64,000 bases of DNA from Bacteroidaceae bacterium (GCA_017524545.1 JAFXVN010000005.1:1-64000); one strand, 5' to 3'. Positions 43,011-51,190 are shown, counted from the first letter of the stretch. The notes: generated by a model not told the origin, from the letters alone. Translations and numbers: made by a program.

Positions 43011-43018
43011 TAATTTTG
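43011..43018 (+). promoter_or_regulatory. -7 promoter box of the 43026 gene
   Basis: TAATTTTG on the plus strand, only 7 nt before the ATG at 43026, so the transcript would be nearly leaderless, or the true start lies further in. Confidence 0.55.
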
Positions 43019-43025
43019 TCGAGTT

Positions 43026-43556
43026 ATGAAGAGAATATCAAGTTTTATACTGCTGCTTGCCCTTTCAATGGCCAATGGCGGGTGGTCAAAGGCATGGGCG
43101 CAGAAGGTTGAGATTGCAGTCGAAAACAACTGGGCGGAGATTCCTGTGCAGCAAACGCAAAGCGAGCTGAAGCCCGGGTGGAAAATCGTGGACTACCAGA
43201 CGAAGAGTCGCCTCATGCACTATCTCTCCGGCGGTCACGCTACGCAGCTGGCCGACGCGAACCGCCCCGTCTTTCGTGTCACTCCGGGGGAGAAGGAAGT
43301 GCTTTTCGACTATGCCCTTATCCGGCTCAAAGGCTTCAAGTCATATCGCAAACTGCCCAAAGTACAGCTTTCAGACAATGAATATACACGGCTGGAACTC
43401 AATACGTTCAGCATTAAGGCAGATGGCGATGCTTTTGTCTGCCAGCCCCTCCAGCCATTAAGCCCCGGCGAGTACATCCTTGTTAACCTCTCGCAAAAGC
43501 CCATCGGCGACCTCAACGACTTGCTCGTCTATCCCTTCTGCGTCCTAAAGGACTGA
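43026..43556 (+). CDS. secreted protein of unknown function
   Basis: 176 residues with a signal peptide (KRISSFILLLALSMANGGWSKAWA-Q). The mature part (about 150 residues) is predicted mixed beta with two notable segments, RPVFRVTPGEKEVLFDYALIRLKGFKSYRKLP and PLQPLSPGEYILVNL. The latter resembles the last strand of a periplasmic Ig-like or C-terminal carbohydrate-binding fold. I do not recognise the family. It is 25 nt upstream of the DUF4375 gene and may be co-transcribed with it, smpB and beyond. Confidence 0.7.
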   Translation: MKRISSFILLLALSMANGGWSKAWAQKVEIAVENNWAEIPVQQTQSELKPGWKIVDYQTKSRLMHYLSGGHATQLADANRPVFRVTPGEKEVLFDYALIRLKGFKSYRKLPKVQLSDNEYTRLELNTFSIKADGDAFVCQPLQPLSPGEYILVNLSQKPIGDLNDLLVYPFCVLKD

Positions 43557-43581
43557 ACCTTTCACCTTTTAATCTTTCATC

Positions 43582-44085
43582 GTGGACATCAACATACAAG
43601 AATCAAAGCTCAAAGAAGCAGCAGGCAACGGCACAGATGCCTTCCTGACCTGCATACACGACGCCATCCTCGATGCCGTTGGCGGTGAGGTGACAGCCGA
43701 GACGCTGCCGCTCCTCAATGGTGAACAAATCACCCTGCTGGCTTATTTCATCCTGCGCGAGGAGGTGATGGATGGCGGCTTCATCCAGCTCATACACAAC
43801 GGCTACGGCCCCTTCATCTTCCTCAATCCCTTCGCCAAGGCCATGCGGCTCTGGGGAGCCCACGATTTCAGTAAGCTCGTCTATAAGGGTCGCAAACTTT
43901 TCGAGAAGTACGGCTCGGAACTCTCTGCCGACTGCACCGACGAGGCCTTCATGGCACTCTTCGAGCAATACCCCGAGTTCGACGACCTGGACGATGCCTT
44001 CATCGAGATGGAAGAGGAAGTGACCGACATCATCGCCCATTATGTGGACGACCATCTGGAACAGTTTGTTGTAGTCCATAGTTAA
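43582..44085 (+). CDS. DUF4375 (DMP19-like) family protein
   Basis: 167-residue acidic protein. NGEQITLLAYFILREEVMDGGFIQLIHNGYGPFIFLNPFAKAMRLWG is the DUF4375 core, and the C terminus is strongly acidic (FDDLDDAFIEMEEEVTDIIAHY). DMP19 of Neisseria is a DNA-mimic protein of this broader group; whether that applies here is unknown. The start is GTG at 43582. The last residues (VVVHS) and the stop codon are encoded by the CATAGTTAACTTTCG repeat, so the natural C terminus may have been replaced. Confidence 0.82.
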   Translation: MDINIQESKLKEAAGNGTDAFLTCIHDAILDAVGGEVTAETLPLLNGEQITLLAYFILREEVMDGGFIQLIHNGYGPFIFLNPFAKAMRLWGAHDFSKLVYKGRKLFEKYGSELSADCTDEAFMALFEQYPEFDDLDDAFIEMEEEVTDIIAHYVDDHLEQFVVVHS

Positions 44086-44117
44086 CTTTCGTTGAGCTTT
44101 GCTTCATAGTCCATAGT
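44077..44117. repeat. 41-bp exact repeat, copy 2
   Basis: Identical to 41390-41430. This copy covers the stop codon of the DUF4375 gene and continues as CATAGTCTATAGTTAAG toward smpB. Confidence 0.85.
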
Positions 44118-44176
44118 CTATAGTTAAGTACGGTTGAACTTTTCACCCTTTCACCTTTTTAATTTTTCACCTTTTC

Positions 44177-44656
44177 ATGGCCAAGACACTCATTCCCAAC
44201 AAGGGCAAAGACATAAACATCAAGAACAAGCGAGCCGAGTTCGACTACCTGCTCATGGACAAATATACGGCAGGCATCGTCCTTACAGGCACAGAGATAA
44301 AGAGCATTCGCAAAGGCAAGGCGAGCCTCGTGGATACCTATTGCTACATCATCGGCGGCGAGGTGTGGGTGAAGAACATGTACATCGCCCAGTACGAGCA
44401 AGGCTCCTACAACAACCATGTTGAACGTCGCGACCGCAAGCTCCTGCTCAACCGCAAGGAGATACGCAAGATGCAATCGACGGTGAAATCGCCTGGCTTT
44501 AGCATTGTGCCTACACTTCTTTTTATTGACGAGAATGGTCGTGCAAAGCTCGACATCTTCATCGCCCGAGGCAAGAGGGAGTACGACAAGCGTGAAACCC
44601 TCAAGGAAAAGGAGGATCGCCGCAGCATCGACCGCCAGTTCAAGAAAAGCTACTGA
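44177..44656 (+). CDS. smpB: SsrA-binding protein SmpB
   Basis: 159 residues. Binds the tRNA-like domain of tmRNA and delivers it to stalled ribosomes. Family motifs: [55 protein letters not shown] and the C-terminal basic tail [23 protein letters not shown], which reads the mRNA channel. The tmRNA gene is about 21 kb away. The ATG is directly preceded by a TTTCACCTTTTTAATTTTTC repeat. Confidence 0.97.
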   Translation: MAKTLIPNKGKDINIKNKRAEFDYLLMDKYTAGIVLTGTEIKSIRKGKASLVDTYCYIIGGEVWVKNMYIAQYEQGSYNNHVERRDRKLLLNRKEIRKMQSTVKSPGFSIVPTLLFIDENGRAKLDIFIARGKREYDKRETLKEKEDRRSIDRQFKKSY

Positions 44657-44694
44657 ATCGCTGGCTTCTCCTTTTTTATTCCAAAATAAGGTCG

Positions 44695-44702
44695 TACCTT
44701 TG
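44695..44702 (+). promoter_or_regulatory. -7 promoter box of the YhcG gene
   Basis: TACCTTTGC, 12 nt before the ATG at 44715. It rules out a longer N terminus starting at 44505. Confidence 0.7.
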
Positions 44703-44714
44703 CAAGCAAAAAAT

Positions 44715-45803
44715 ATGAGCAAGTCAATAAACATATTGGATAAGGACTACGTTCAATGGATAAAGGAACTGAGTTCACGCTACCGTAGAAGTCAGATAAA
44801 GGCTGCGGTAAAGGTGAATCAGGAAATGCTACAGTTCTATTGGGAACTGGGCAGGGATATAGTAGAGCGTGATGCTGACAATCGATATGGCTCCAAGTTT
44901 TATGCTTCATTAAGCCATGACCTTAAGGCTTTATTGCCTGATGCAAGTGGGCTGTCTGAACGAAACTTGTATTATACTAAAAAGTTCTATTGCCTTTACA
45001 TTCAAGTCGTTGAAAACTTGCAGCAAGTTGCAGCAAATTCCAAAGAACAGATTTTGCAGCACGTTGCTGCAAAATTATTCATATTGCCATGGGGGCATCA
45101 CATGCTTCTAATAGACAAATTCCCTAATCAGCCGGAAAAAGCTTGGTTCTATATTTGTGAGGCTGCCAATAACGGTTGGAGCAGGAATGTGCTTCTTAAC
45201 TTCCTCGACACAGGCTTATATGAACGGCAAGGCAAAGCTTTGACCAACTTCAAGCAAACGCTACCCGACGAAACGAGCGACTTGGCACAGGAATTGACCA
45301 AAGACCCATACGACTTTGCTTTCACAGGAATCAGAGAACGATATAACGAGCGGCTACTAAAAGACAAGCTACTTGGAAACATCACACAATTCTTGGTAGA
45401 GTTGGGGACGGGCTTTGCATACGTTGGAAAAGAATATCGGCTGCAAGTCGGTGAAAGAGAGCAATTCATTGACTTGCTATTTTATAATCTCAACTTATCG
45501 TGCTATGTGGTTGTTGAGGTGAAGATTGGTAAGTTTGAGTTTGCTGATGTCGGACAGTTGGGCGGATATGTGGTTTCATGCAATCATATTCTTCGCAAAG
45601 AAGGACGTGACAACCCGACCATCGGACTTCTTATCTGTAAAGAGAAAGACCGCATTCAGGCTCAATATGCATTAGAGTCCAGCAGTCAGCCTCTCGGTAT
45701 TTCCGAATACGAGTTAGAAAAGTTCTATCCCGAAAAGGTAGAGGGTACAATCCCAACAATTGAGGAGATCGAAAAGAAACTAAAAGATATTGAACATAGA
45801 TGA
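44715..45803 (+). CDS. YhcG/DUF1016 family PDDEXK nuclease
   Basis: 362 residues. N-terminal DUF1016 region (about 10-170: QIKAAVKVNQEMLQFYWELGRDIVER, LSERNLYYTKKFY, LPWGHHMLLID). A PDDEXK nuclease domain follows (about 215-345) with the active-site pattern FIDLLFYNLNLSCYVVVEVKIGKFEFADVGQL, that is D...ExK. The family is widespread and mobile. Members are linked to restriction loci and to transposition-related activity, but this one stands alone between smpB and recN with its own promoter. Intact. Confidence 0.88.
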   Translation: MSKSINILDKDYVQWIKELSSRYRRSQIKAAVKVNQEMLQFYWELGRDIVERDADNRYGSKFYASLSHDLKALLPDASGLSERNLYYTKKFYCLYIQVVENLQQVAANSKEQILQHVAAKLFILPWGHHMLLIDKFPNQPEKAWFYICEAANNGWSRNVLLNFLDTGLYERQGKALTNFKQTLPDETSDLAQELTKDPYDFAFTGIRERYNERLLKDKLLGNITQFLVELGTGFAYVGKEYRLQVGEREQFIDLLFYNLNLSCYVVVEVKIGKFEFADVGQLGGYVVSCNHILRKEGRDNPTIGLLICKEKDRIQAQYALESSSQPLGISEYELEKFYPEKVEGTIPTIEEIEKKLKDIEHR

Positions 45804-45816
45804 ATACAACGCCGTT

Positions 45817-47496
45817 ATGCTCAAACATCTGACCATTAACAATTATGTGCTCATTGAGGCACTCGACATCGATTTGCAGCCTGGATTCTCTGTGATGACG
45901 GGCGAGACGGGCGCGGGCAAGTCCATCATCCTCGGTGCCCTTGGCTTGCTAATGGGACAAAGGGCTGACACCGGGAGCATCATGCCTGGTGCCGCCAAGT
46001 GTACCGTTGAGGGTATTTTCGATGTCGAAGGCTACGACATGCAAGGGTTCTTCGAGGAAAACGAGCTTGACTATGAGCCATCTGAGTGCATCCTTCGCAG
46101 AGAGGTTGCAGCAAACGGCAAGAGCCGTGCCTTTGTCAACGACAGCCCTGTCAATGTCGCCGTGCTTCGGCAGATTGCCCTTCGGCTGCTCGACATACAT
46201 TCGCAACACAGCAACCTGCTGCTCGAGAACCCTTCCTTCCAGCTCGGCATCATCGATACCATTGCCGACCATCCTGACTTGCTGGGTCAGTACCGTAGTT
46301 GTTATGCACGCATCCTTGAGGCGCGTCGTCGGCTTCGAGAGGCAGAGGAGAGCTTGGCAAAGCGACAAAGCGATGAGGAGTACCTTCGCTTCCAGCTCGA
46401 CCAGCTCGACGAGTTCAAGCCGCAGCCAGGCGAGGACGAGGAACTGCGGCAGCTGCAGAGCGAGCTTTCTCATGCCGAGGAAATCAAGATTGCCTTGACA
46501 GGAGTCGATGGCCTGCTCAATGGCAGCGATGGCGAGGGTGGGGCAGGAGCCATTGATGCCTTGCGCCGCGCCTGTCAGACCATGCAGCAGATTGCCAGCG
46601 TATATCCTGCCATCGAGAGCTATCAGGAGCGTCTTGAAAGTGTCGTTATTGAAGTGCGCGACATAGCAGGCGACATCAGCAGTCGCGCAGAGGATGTGGA
46701 GTACAATCCTGCCCGCCTCGGACAGGTTACAGAAAGGCTCGACGGTCTCTTTGCCCTCGAACAGAAGCATCATGTCGGCTCGGCAGAAGAGCTAATGGCT
46801 TTGGCAGACGACATCCGTTCGCAGCTTGATTCGCTCACCGATTCCGCCGATAACATCCAAGCCTTGCGTCAGCAGATAGAAGCCGATACCGAGCAGGCAA
46901 AGAAGCTTGCAGCAAAGCTTTCCGCAGCGCGTGCCAAAGCTGCAAAGCAAGTGGAGAAGCTTGTGGCTGAAACACTTGTGGCGATGGATATGCCTGCGGC
47001 CAGATTCTGTGTCAGCATAGAGACGCAAGCCGAACTGCTGCCTGCGGGACAGGACATTGTCACTTTCCTTTTCTCCGCCAACAAGAGTATGGCGGCGCGT
47101 CCTTTGGCAGACGTGGCGAGCGGCGGCGAGATGTCGAGGGTGATGCTTGCGCTGAAAGCTTTGACCAGCAAGCAGACACACTTGCCGACCATCATCTTCG
47201 ACGAGATAGACACAGGTGTCAGCGGCAAGGTGGCAAGCTCAATGGCACAGATTATGGCGCAGATGAGCAGCGGCAATGGTCAGCAAGTCCTTGCCATCAC
47301 CCACCTGCCACAGATTGCAGCAAAAGGCAATGCGCACTACTTCGTATATAAGGAAGACAAGGACGGGCGCACGTTGACGCATATCCGTAGGCTCGACCGC
47401 GAGCAGCGCATCACGGAGCTTGCCCACATGCTCAGTGGCAGCACCGTCACCGAGGCCGCAAAGGAGAACGCAAGGCAACTGATAAGTGAAAGGTGA
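45817..47496 (+). CDS. recN: DNA repair protein RecN
   Basis: 559 residues from the ATG at 45817 (MLKHLTINNYVLIE). SMC-like ATPase acting in double-strand break repair. Walker A GETGAGKSIIL is near residue 30, IHSQHSNLLL follows, and a long coiled coil spans about 150-370. The ABC signature ASGGEMSRVMLALK, Walker B IIFDEIDTGVSG and the LAITHLPQIAAKGN H-loop complete it. Its stop lies within the GTGAAAGGTGAAAAGG repeat that also supplies the tilS start, so the genes overlap by 11 bases or abut, depending on the start used. Confidence 0.96.
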   Translation: MLKHLTINNYVLIEALDIDLQPGFSVMTGETGAGKSIILGALGLLMGQRADTGSIMPGAAKCTVEGIFDVEGYDMQGFFEENELDYEPSECILRREVAANGKSRAFVNDSPVNVAVLRQIALRLLDIHSQHSNLLLENPSFQLGIIDTIADHPDLLGQYRSCYARILEARRRLREAEESLAKRQSDEEYLRFQLDQLDEFKPQPGEDEELRQLQSELSHAEEIKIALTGVDGLLNGSDGEGGAGAIDALRRACQTMQQIASVYPAIESYQERLESVVIEVRDIAGDISSRAEDVEYNPARLGQVTERLDGLFALEQKHHVGSAEELMALADDIRSQLDSLTDSADNIQALRQQIEADTEQAKKLAAKLSAARAKAAKQVEKLVAETLVAMDMPAARFCVSIETQAELLPAGQDIVTFLFSANKSMAARPLADVASGGEMSRVMLALKALTSKQTHLPTIIFDEIDTGVSGKVASSMAQIMAQMSSGNGQQVLAITHLPQIAAKGNAHYFVYKEDKDGRTLTHIRRLDREQRITELAHMLSGSTVTEAAKENARQLISER

Positions 47497-47514
47497 AAAG
47501 GTGAAAAGTGAACG
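47484..47514. repeat. GTGAAAAGGTGAAAAGTGAA tandem repeat
   Basis: Covers the recN stop and all candidate GTG starts of tilS. Same repeat family as 12821-12848 and (reverse) 219-248 and 44143-44175. Confidence 0.7.
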
Positions 47515-48838
47515 ACTTGCTGCTGCGCCCGATAAGGTAAGGACATATATCGACCGCGAGATAAAGCTTGATGCCAATGCCCTTGTGTTTGTTGCCCCCA
47601 GTGGCGGTGCAGACTCAACGGCCTTGCTGCTCATTATGAAGGAATTGGGCTACAAGCTTCACGCGCTGCATTGTAACTTCCATTTGCGGGGCGAAGAGTC
47701 CGACCGTGACCAGACTTTTGTGGAGGAGCTATGCCGGCAACAAGATGTGCCTTTATCCGTTCGTCACTTCAATACAGAGGAATATGCAAGAGAGCACGGC
47801 ATCAGCATCGAGATGGCGGCTCGCGAACTTCGCTACGAATGGTTCAGGACCCTCTCTAACTCTCCCTTAAAGGGAGAGAACACCAACTCCCTCCCTTTAA
47901 GGGAGGGCAGGGGTGGGTCTTCTATCGCCGTTGCCCATCATCGCGACGACCAGGCGGAGACGCTTCTGCTCAACCTCGTTCGTGGCACGGGACTGCGCGG
48001 TTTGGCCGCTATGCAGCCCGAGCACGACGGCATCATCCGTCCGCTGCTGTGCCTGAGCCGCGAGGAGATTCTTGCCTACCTCAAGAGCCGAGGTCAGACA
48101 TACGTCACAGACAGCACGAACCTGGAACGCATTGCACAGCGCAACCGCTTGCGTCTTGATGTCCTTCCTTTGCTTCGCGAAATCAATCCTTTGGCTGTCG
48201 AGCATCTTTGTCTTGCCTCCGACAATGTGCGGCAGAGCCTGCTTTATTATAAAAAAGGTATAGACGCGGCTTTCAAAGAGTATGGCATCACAGAAAGCCA
48301 TTTTCCTCTTATGGCACTCGGCTCCCATACTCTCTTGCACGAATGGCTTGCAGGTAAGGGCTTCAACCGTGCCCAAGAGGAGGAGATGTTGAGGGAAGCC
48401 CCCCAGCCCTCCCTTGGGGAGAGAAACAACGTGGGTAAGATGTGGCACTCTGCCACCCATATTGTCCTGCGCGACCGCGATGCCTTGGTGCAATTCACAA
48501 TTCACAATTCACGAATAGAGCCGCAAATAGTGCAAGAAATAGTGCCTTGCATCGGTGAGACAGGCCCCAACATTGCCTATTTCGATGCCGACCTTCTGAA
48601 AGCACCGATAGAGGTTCGCCCTGTTCGTAATGGGGATGCCTTTGTCCCCTTCGGCATGAAGGGCAGGAAGTTGGTGAGTGATTTCCTGACCGACCGCAAG
48701 GTCAATCGTTTGGAGAAGGCAGAACAATATGTGGCAACATGCGGCGGCGACATCATCTGGCTCATTGGTCATCGCAGCGACAACCGTTTCCGCATCACTT
48801 CCGCAACTGCCCGTATTCTGAAACTGACTGTTGTATAA
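47486..48838 (+). CDS. tilS: tRNA(Ile)-lysidine synthetase with in-frame repeat insertions
   Basis: Modifies C34 of the CAU-anticodon tRNA-Ile with lysine, so it reads AUA; usually essential. 450 residues. The PP-loop APSGGADSTALLLIM, HCNFHLRGEESDRDQTFVEEL, ARELRYEWF, IAVAHHRDDQAETLLLNLVRGTGLRGL and a C-terminal domain (FVPFGMKGRKLVSDFLTDRKVNRLEK) are intact. Between ELRYEWF and IAVAHH about 24 extra residues (SNSPLKGENTNSLPLREGR) are encoded by two palindromes. A further palindrome encodes APQPSLGERNN (48409), and an AATTCACAATTCAC repeat encodes QFTIHNS (48491). The start is GTG; 47486 or 47501 are possible. Confidence 0.93.
   Translation: MKGEKVKSERLAAAPDKVRTYIDREIKLDANALVFVAPSGGADSTALLLIMKELGYKLHALHCNFHLRGEESDRDQTFVEELCRQQDVPLSVRHFNTEEYAREHGISIEMAARELRYEWFRTLSNSPLKGENTNSLPLREGRGGSSIAVAHHRDDQAETLLLNLVRGTGLRGLAAMQPEHDGIIRPLLCLSREEILAYLKSRGQTYVTDSTNLERIAQRNRLRLDVLPLLREINPLAVEHLCLASDNVRQSLLYYKKGIDAAFKEYGITESHFPLMALGSHTLLHEWLAGKGFNRAQEEEMLREAPQPSLGERNNVGKMWHSATHIVLRDRDALVQFTIHNSRIEPQIVQEIVPCIGETGPNIAYFDADLLKAPIEVRPVRNGDAFVPFGMKGRKLVSDFLTDRKVNRLEKAEQYVATCGGDIIWLIGHRSDNRFRITSATARILKLTVV
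47860..47907. repeat. two in-frame GC palindromes in tilS
   Basis: CTCTCCCTT-A-AAGGGAGAG (47860-47878) and CCCTCCCTT-T-AAGGGAGGG (47889-47907), each a perfect 9-bp stem. Together they encode SNSPLKGENTNSLPLREG between two conserved blocks of the enzyme. Confidence 0.88.
48409..48421. repeat. third in-frame palindrome in tilS
   Basis: CTCCC-TTG-GGGAG (48409-48421), encoding PSLGE. An AATTCACAATTCACAATTCAC tandem repeat follows at 48491-48512, also in frame. Confidence 0.65.
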
Positions 48839-48863
48839 AAGTCCTTTAGGCAGGTTACATAAT

Positions 48864-48905
48864 TATTTCCAAGGCTTGAAAATATATTTTCAAGCCTTGG
48901 AAATA
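48864..48905. repeat. 42-bp perfect palindrome at a convergent junction
   Basis: TATTTCCAAGGCTTGAAAAT and its exact reverse complement meet without a spacer (centre AAAATATATTTT). It lies just downstream of tilS. DNA of this kind can form a cruciform. Confidence 0.9.
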
Positions 48906-48907
48906 TA

Positions 48908-48943
48908 TTATCAAGCCTTGAAAATATATTTTCAAAGCTTGAT
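48908..48943. repeat. second palindrome, 36 bp with one mismatch
   Basis: TATCAAGCCTTGAAAATAT / ATATTTTCAAAGCTTGATA, sharing the core CTTGAAAATATATTTTCAA(A)G with the 42-bp palindrome beside it. Confidence 0.85.
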
Positions 48944-48944
48944 A

Positions 48945-49005
48945 ATAATTTGTAAGCACGTTATGTGAAGTTTTGTGGCACGCTCTGTGAGGTTTTATGG
49001 CGTGC
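48945..49005 (+). repeat. 61-bp dispersed element, copy B
   Basis: ATAATTTGTAAGCACGTTAT ... ATGGCGTGC. About 80% identical to 38246-38306. GGCACGC...GCGTGCC inside it is a 7-bp inverted repeat. Confidence 0.75.
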
Positions 49006-49031
49006 CAAAAGTGCGATTCAGCTTGCTTGTA

Positions 49032-51155
49032 TTACCAGATGTCCTCTGGGTGCTCGGGGTTGTCATAGACTTCCTTGGGACAGTACTCCATGTAGTCCAT
49101 GTAAAACTCCTTCTCTTCGGAGTCGAGAACAGACTTCACCCTCATGTAGTAGGTCTTGTCGGGATCCATCGTCTGGCGGACGATGATGTAGCGCAGATTG
49201 GAACTGCGGTTACGTTCTATGTCGCCTGTAGTGCCATCGGCTGTGACACTCTTGGCTCCTTTCATCACACCGTTGTTTCGCAGACGCTTGTCCACCTCGG
49301 CATCGTAGTCGTCGTCGCCGGTGTCCGCCTCGTAGCCTACGTTCATGCTGCCTATTCCGCGTGTCAGGTTCACGGGGATGCCGGCAGCTGGCAGACGGTT
49401 CGGGTCTTCGCCGAAGTAGAACTGCTGGATGCCTCGGTCGCCGTTGGGCAGGACATCATAGCGGAACTCGTAGGTGGTGCGACGTGGCACGGGCGGAAGC
49501 TTGAAGGTAATCTCGAAGCGCTTCTTGGCCTTCATCTCGTCGCTGTGGAGGTTGCACCAGTTGTAGCTGTATGCGTTGAGGTAGATGAAGATGGTCTGGT
49601 TGTTCATCTGCATGTTTTCGAAGTAGTTGTAGATGTGTGTGGCGGGGATATAGACATCCTGGTACTTCTGGTCGGCTGAACGCTTCAGTCGGATTTCGTT
49701 GTTCATGGCTTCCGGGAAGAGGGTCATGCCGTCGAAGCGCAGACGCTGGCGCGACAGGTTGTCGCGCACGGCATCGCTGTAGGAGAGCGGGGCATCGATG
49801 GGATAGATGCAGCAGTTGATGATGTCGTTCAGCACAGCCTTTTCCGGGTCTCTGTCCACGAAACAGCCCACTTTGTCGGGGTCGCACGACAGCTCGTGAT
49901 AGACGCTGTTCCTTCCATTATCGAGGTTGGGGAATCGGTTCAGATATATTCCTTCCGATTCCTTGCTCTCGTAAATCTTGAGCAGTCGCCGCTTACCCAT
50001 CGTGGTGTAGATTTCGTACATGGGGATGGTGTATTTGTAGGGCGTGCCGGGATTGTAACCGTACTCGTTCCTGTGGAAGACGAGGCGGTCTGAGGGCGTA
50101 CGGAAGGGCAGGATGTGATAGGTAGTCCACTGGTAGAGCAGGTTCGACTCCTTGTCGTAGTTCTTGTCCGTGGTGAAGATGTCATCGTTCGAGTACTGGT
50201 GGTTCGAAACAATCCACTGTATCAGTTGTGGCAGCAGAGTGCTGGAAGGTGCCTTGGGGTTCAGACCCTGCGAACGCCAAAACTCGTCCGTCTCTGCAAA
50301 GATGGTGAAACCGTACAATCGGTGGCGTGGCGTGTAGTTCTCTCCGTTGGGGAAATGTCCGTCGATATACAGGTTTTGTGTTTCGGGGATTACGCCGCGC
50401 AGATAGAGGTTCTCATACACTTCATCCCTTATCTTCGAAAGGGTGTCCATCAGTCCACATGCCTGGATTGCCTTTGCCATCACAAGGAAGCCCTCCTTCT
50501 CCTCGTTGAGTATTTCCTGCAGGTAGATGGCGGCTGTCACATCCTTAGGTGCGATGACACGCCCAATCTGGTGAATCACTCCGTTGCTGAGCTGTATGTC
50601 TCGTTCGGTGAGGCTGATGGGGCAGGTGTTGTTGATGAAGATTTCCTCAACCTCTCCGTATTTGACCGAGAGCTTGCGGTCGTTCATGTTGTTCAAGGGG
50701 AACTCGTTGCCAGTCTCTTGGGGGAAAGCGTTCGTCGTGAGTGCCTCTTCGAAGTCGCCGGAGTCGATGATGGAGTTGCACACAATCACACGGCAGATGG
50801 AGTCGCGCTTTTGCTCGCTGTAGAAGGCATCTATCGATGGCTCTTTCATCAAGGACGGGTCTTCCTCATAGAGTTCCTGAAGGTATGTGGCCACAGCTTC
50901 GTTCGTCGGAGCAAACACTGTGAAATGCCCGCGTGCCGACAGCAACTGGGCAACGTTACTTTGGCTTCTCAAGGAGATGGGAGTCATTTGCAGGAGCTTT
51001 ACGTATTCGGAATATGTCTCATGCTTTTCTAAGTAGCCCCAAACGCTGTCAATCTTGAAGACATAGCGTGCCGACGTGTCCACCTCTTCCTTACAACAGA
51101 GGCAGCAAAGCAGAATAAAAGTTATAGAACTGAAACGATGGATTAGGCTCTTCAT
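49032..51155 (-). CDS. fasciclin (FAS1) domain surface lipoprotein, copy 2
   Basis: 707 residues from the ATG at 51155, 27 nt behind the -7 box at 51183. The signal peptide ends in FILLCCLCCKEEVDTS with Cys residues suitable for lipidation. Two FAS1-like domains follow (GHFTVFAPTNEAVATYL, LYGFTIFAETDEFW, YQWTTYHILPF), then the same long C-terminal domain as copy 1, ending YMEYCPKEVYDNPEHPEDIW. The segments EVDTSARYVF, GKRRLLKIYES and YLNRFP..DNGR are shared with 2281-4386, so the two are clear paralogues. Adhesive or carbohydrate-binding role inferred only from the domain. Confidence 0.88.
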   Translation of the reverse strand: MKSLIHRFSSITFILLCCLCCKEEVDTSARYVFKIDSVWGYLEKHETYSEYVKLLQMTPISLRSQSNVAQLLSARGHFTVFAPTNEAVATYLQELYEEDPSLMKEPSIDAFYSEQKRDSICRVIVCNSIIDSGDFEEALTTNAFPQETGNEFPLNNMNDRKLSVKYGEVEEIFINNTCPISLTERDIQLSNGVIHQIGRVIAPKDVTAAIYLQEILNEEKEGFLVMAKAIQACGLMDTLSKIRDEVYENLYLRGVIPETQNLYIDGHFPNGENYTPRHRLYGFTIFAETDEFWRSQGLNPKAPSSTLLPQLIQWIVSNHQYSNDDIFTTDKNYDKESNLLYQWTTYHILPFRTPSDRLVFHRNEYGYNPGTPYKYTIPMYEIYTTMGKRRLLKIYESKESEGIYLNRFPNLDNGRNSVYHELSCDPDKVGCFVDRDPEKAVLNDIINCCIYPIDAPLSYSDAVRDNLSRQRLRFDGMTLFPEAMNNEIRLKRSADQKYQDVYIPATHIYNYFENMQMNNQTIFIYLNAYSYNWCNLHSDEMKAKKRFEITFKLPPVPRRTTYEFRYDVLPNGDRGIQQFYFGEDPNRLPAAGIPVNLTRGIGSMNVGYEADTGDDDYDAEVDKRLRNNGVMKGAKSVTADGTTGDIERNRSSNLRYIIVRQTMDPDKTYYMRVKSVLDSEEKEFYMDYMEYCPKEVYDNPEHPEDIW

Positions 51156-51182
51156 ATCTTTGCTTTTTCGTGGTATTTCATG

Positions 51183-51190
51183 CAAAGATA
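51183..51190 (-). promoter_or_regulatory. -7 promoter box of FAS1 lipoprotein copy 2
   Basis: TATCTTTGC on the minus strand; it decides the start at 51155. Confidence 0.7.

Noticed and set aside
47850..47920. Palindromes in tilS as a CRISPR-like or attenuator structure
   Set aside because: Only two units, no spacers, inside an open coding frame; the in-frame insertion reading explains them better.
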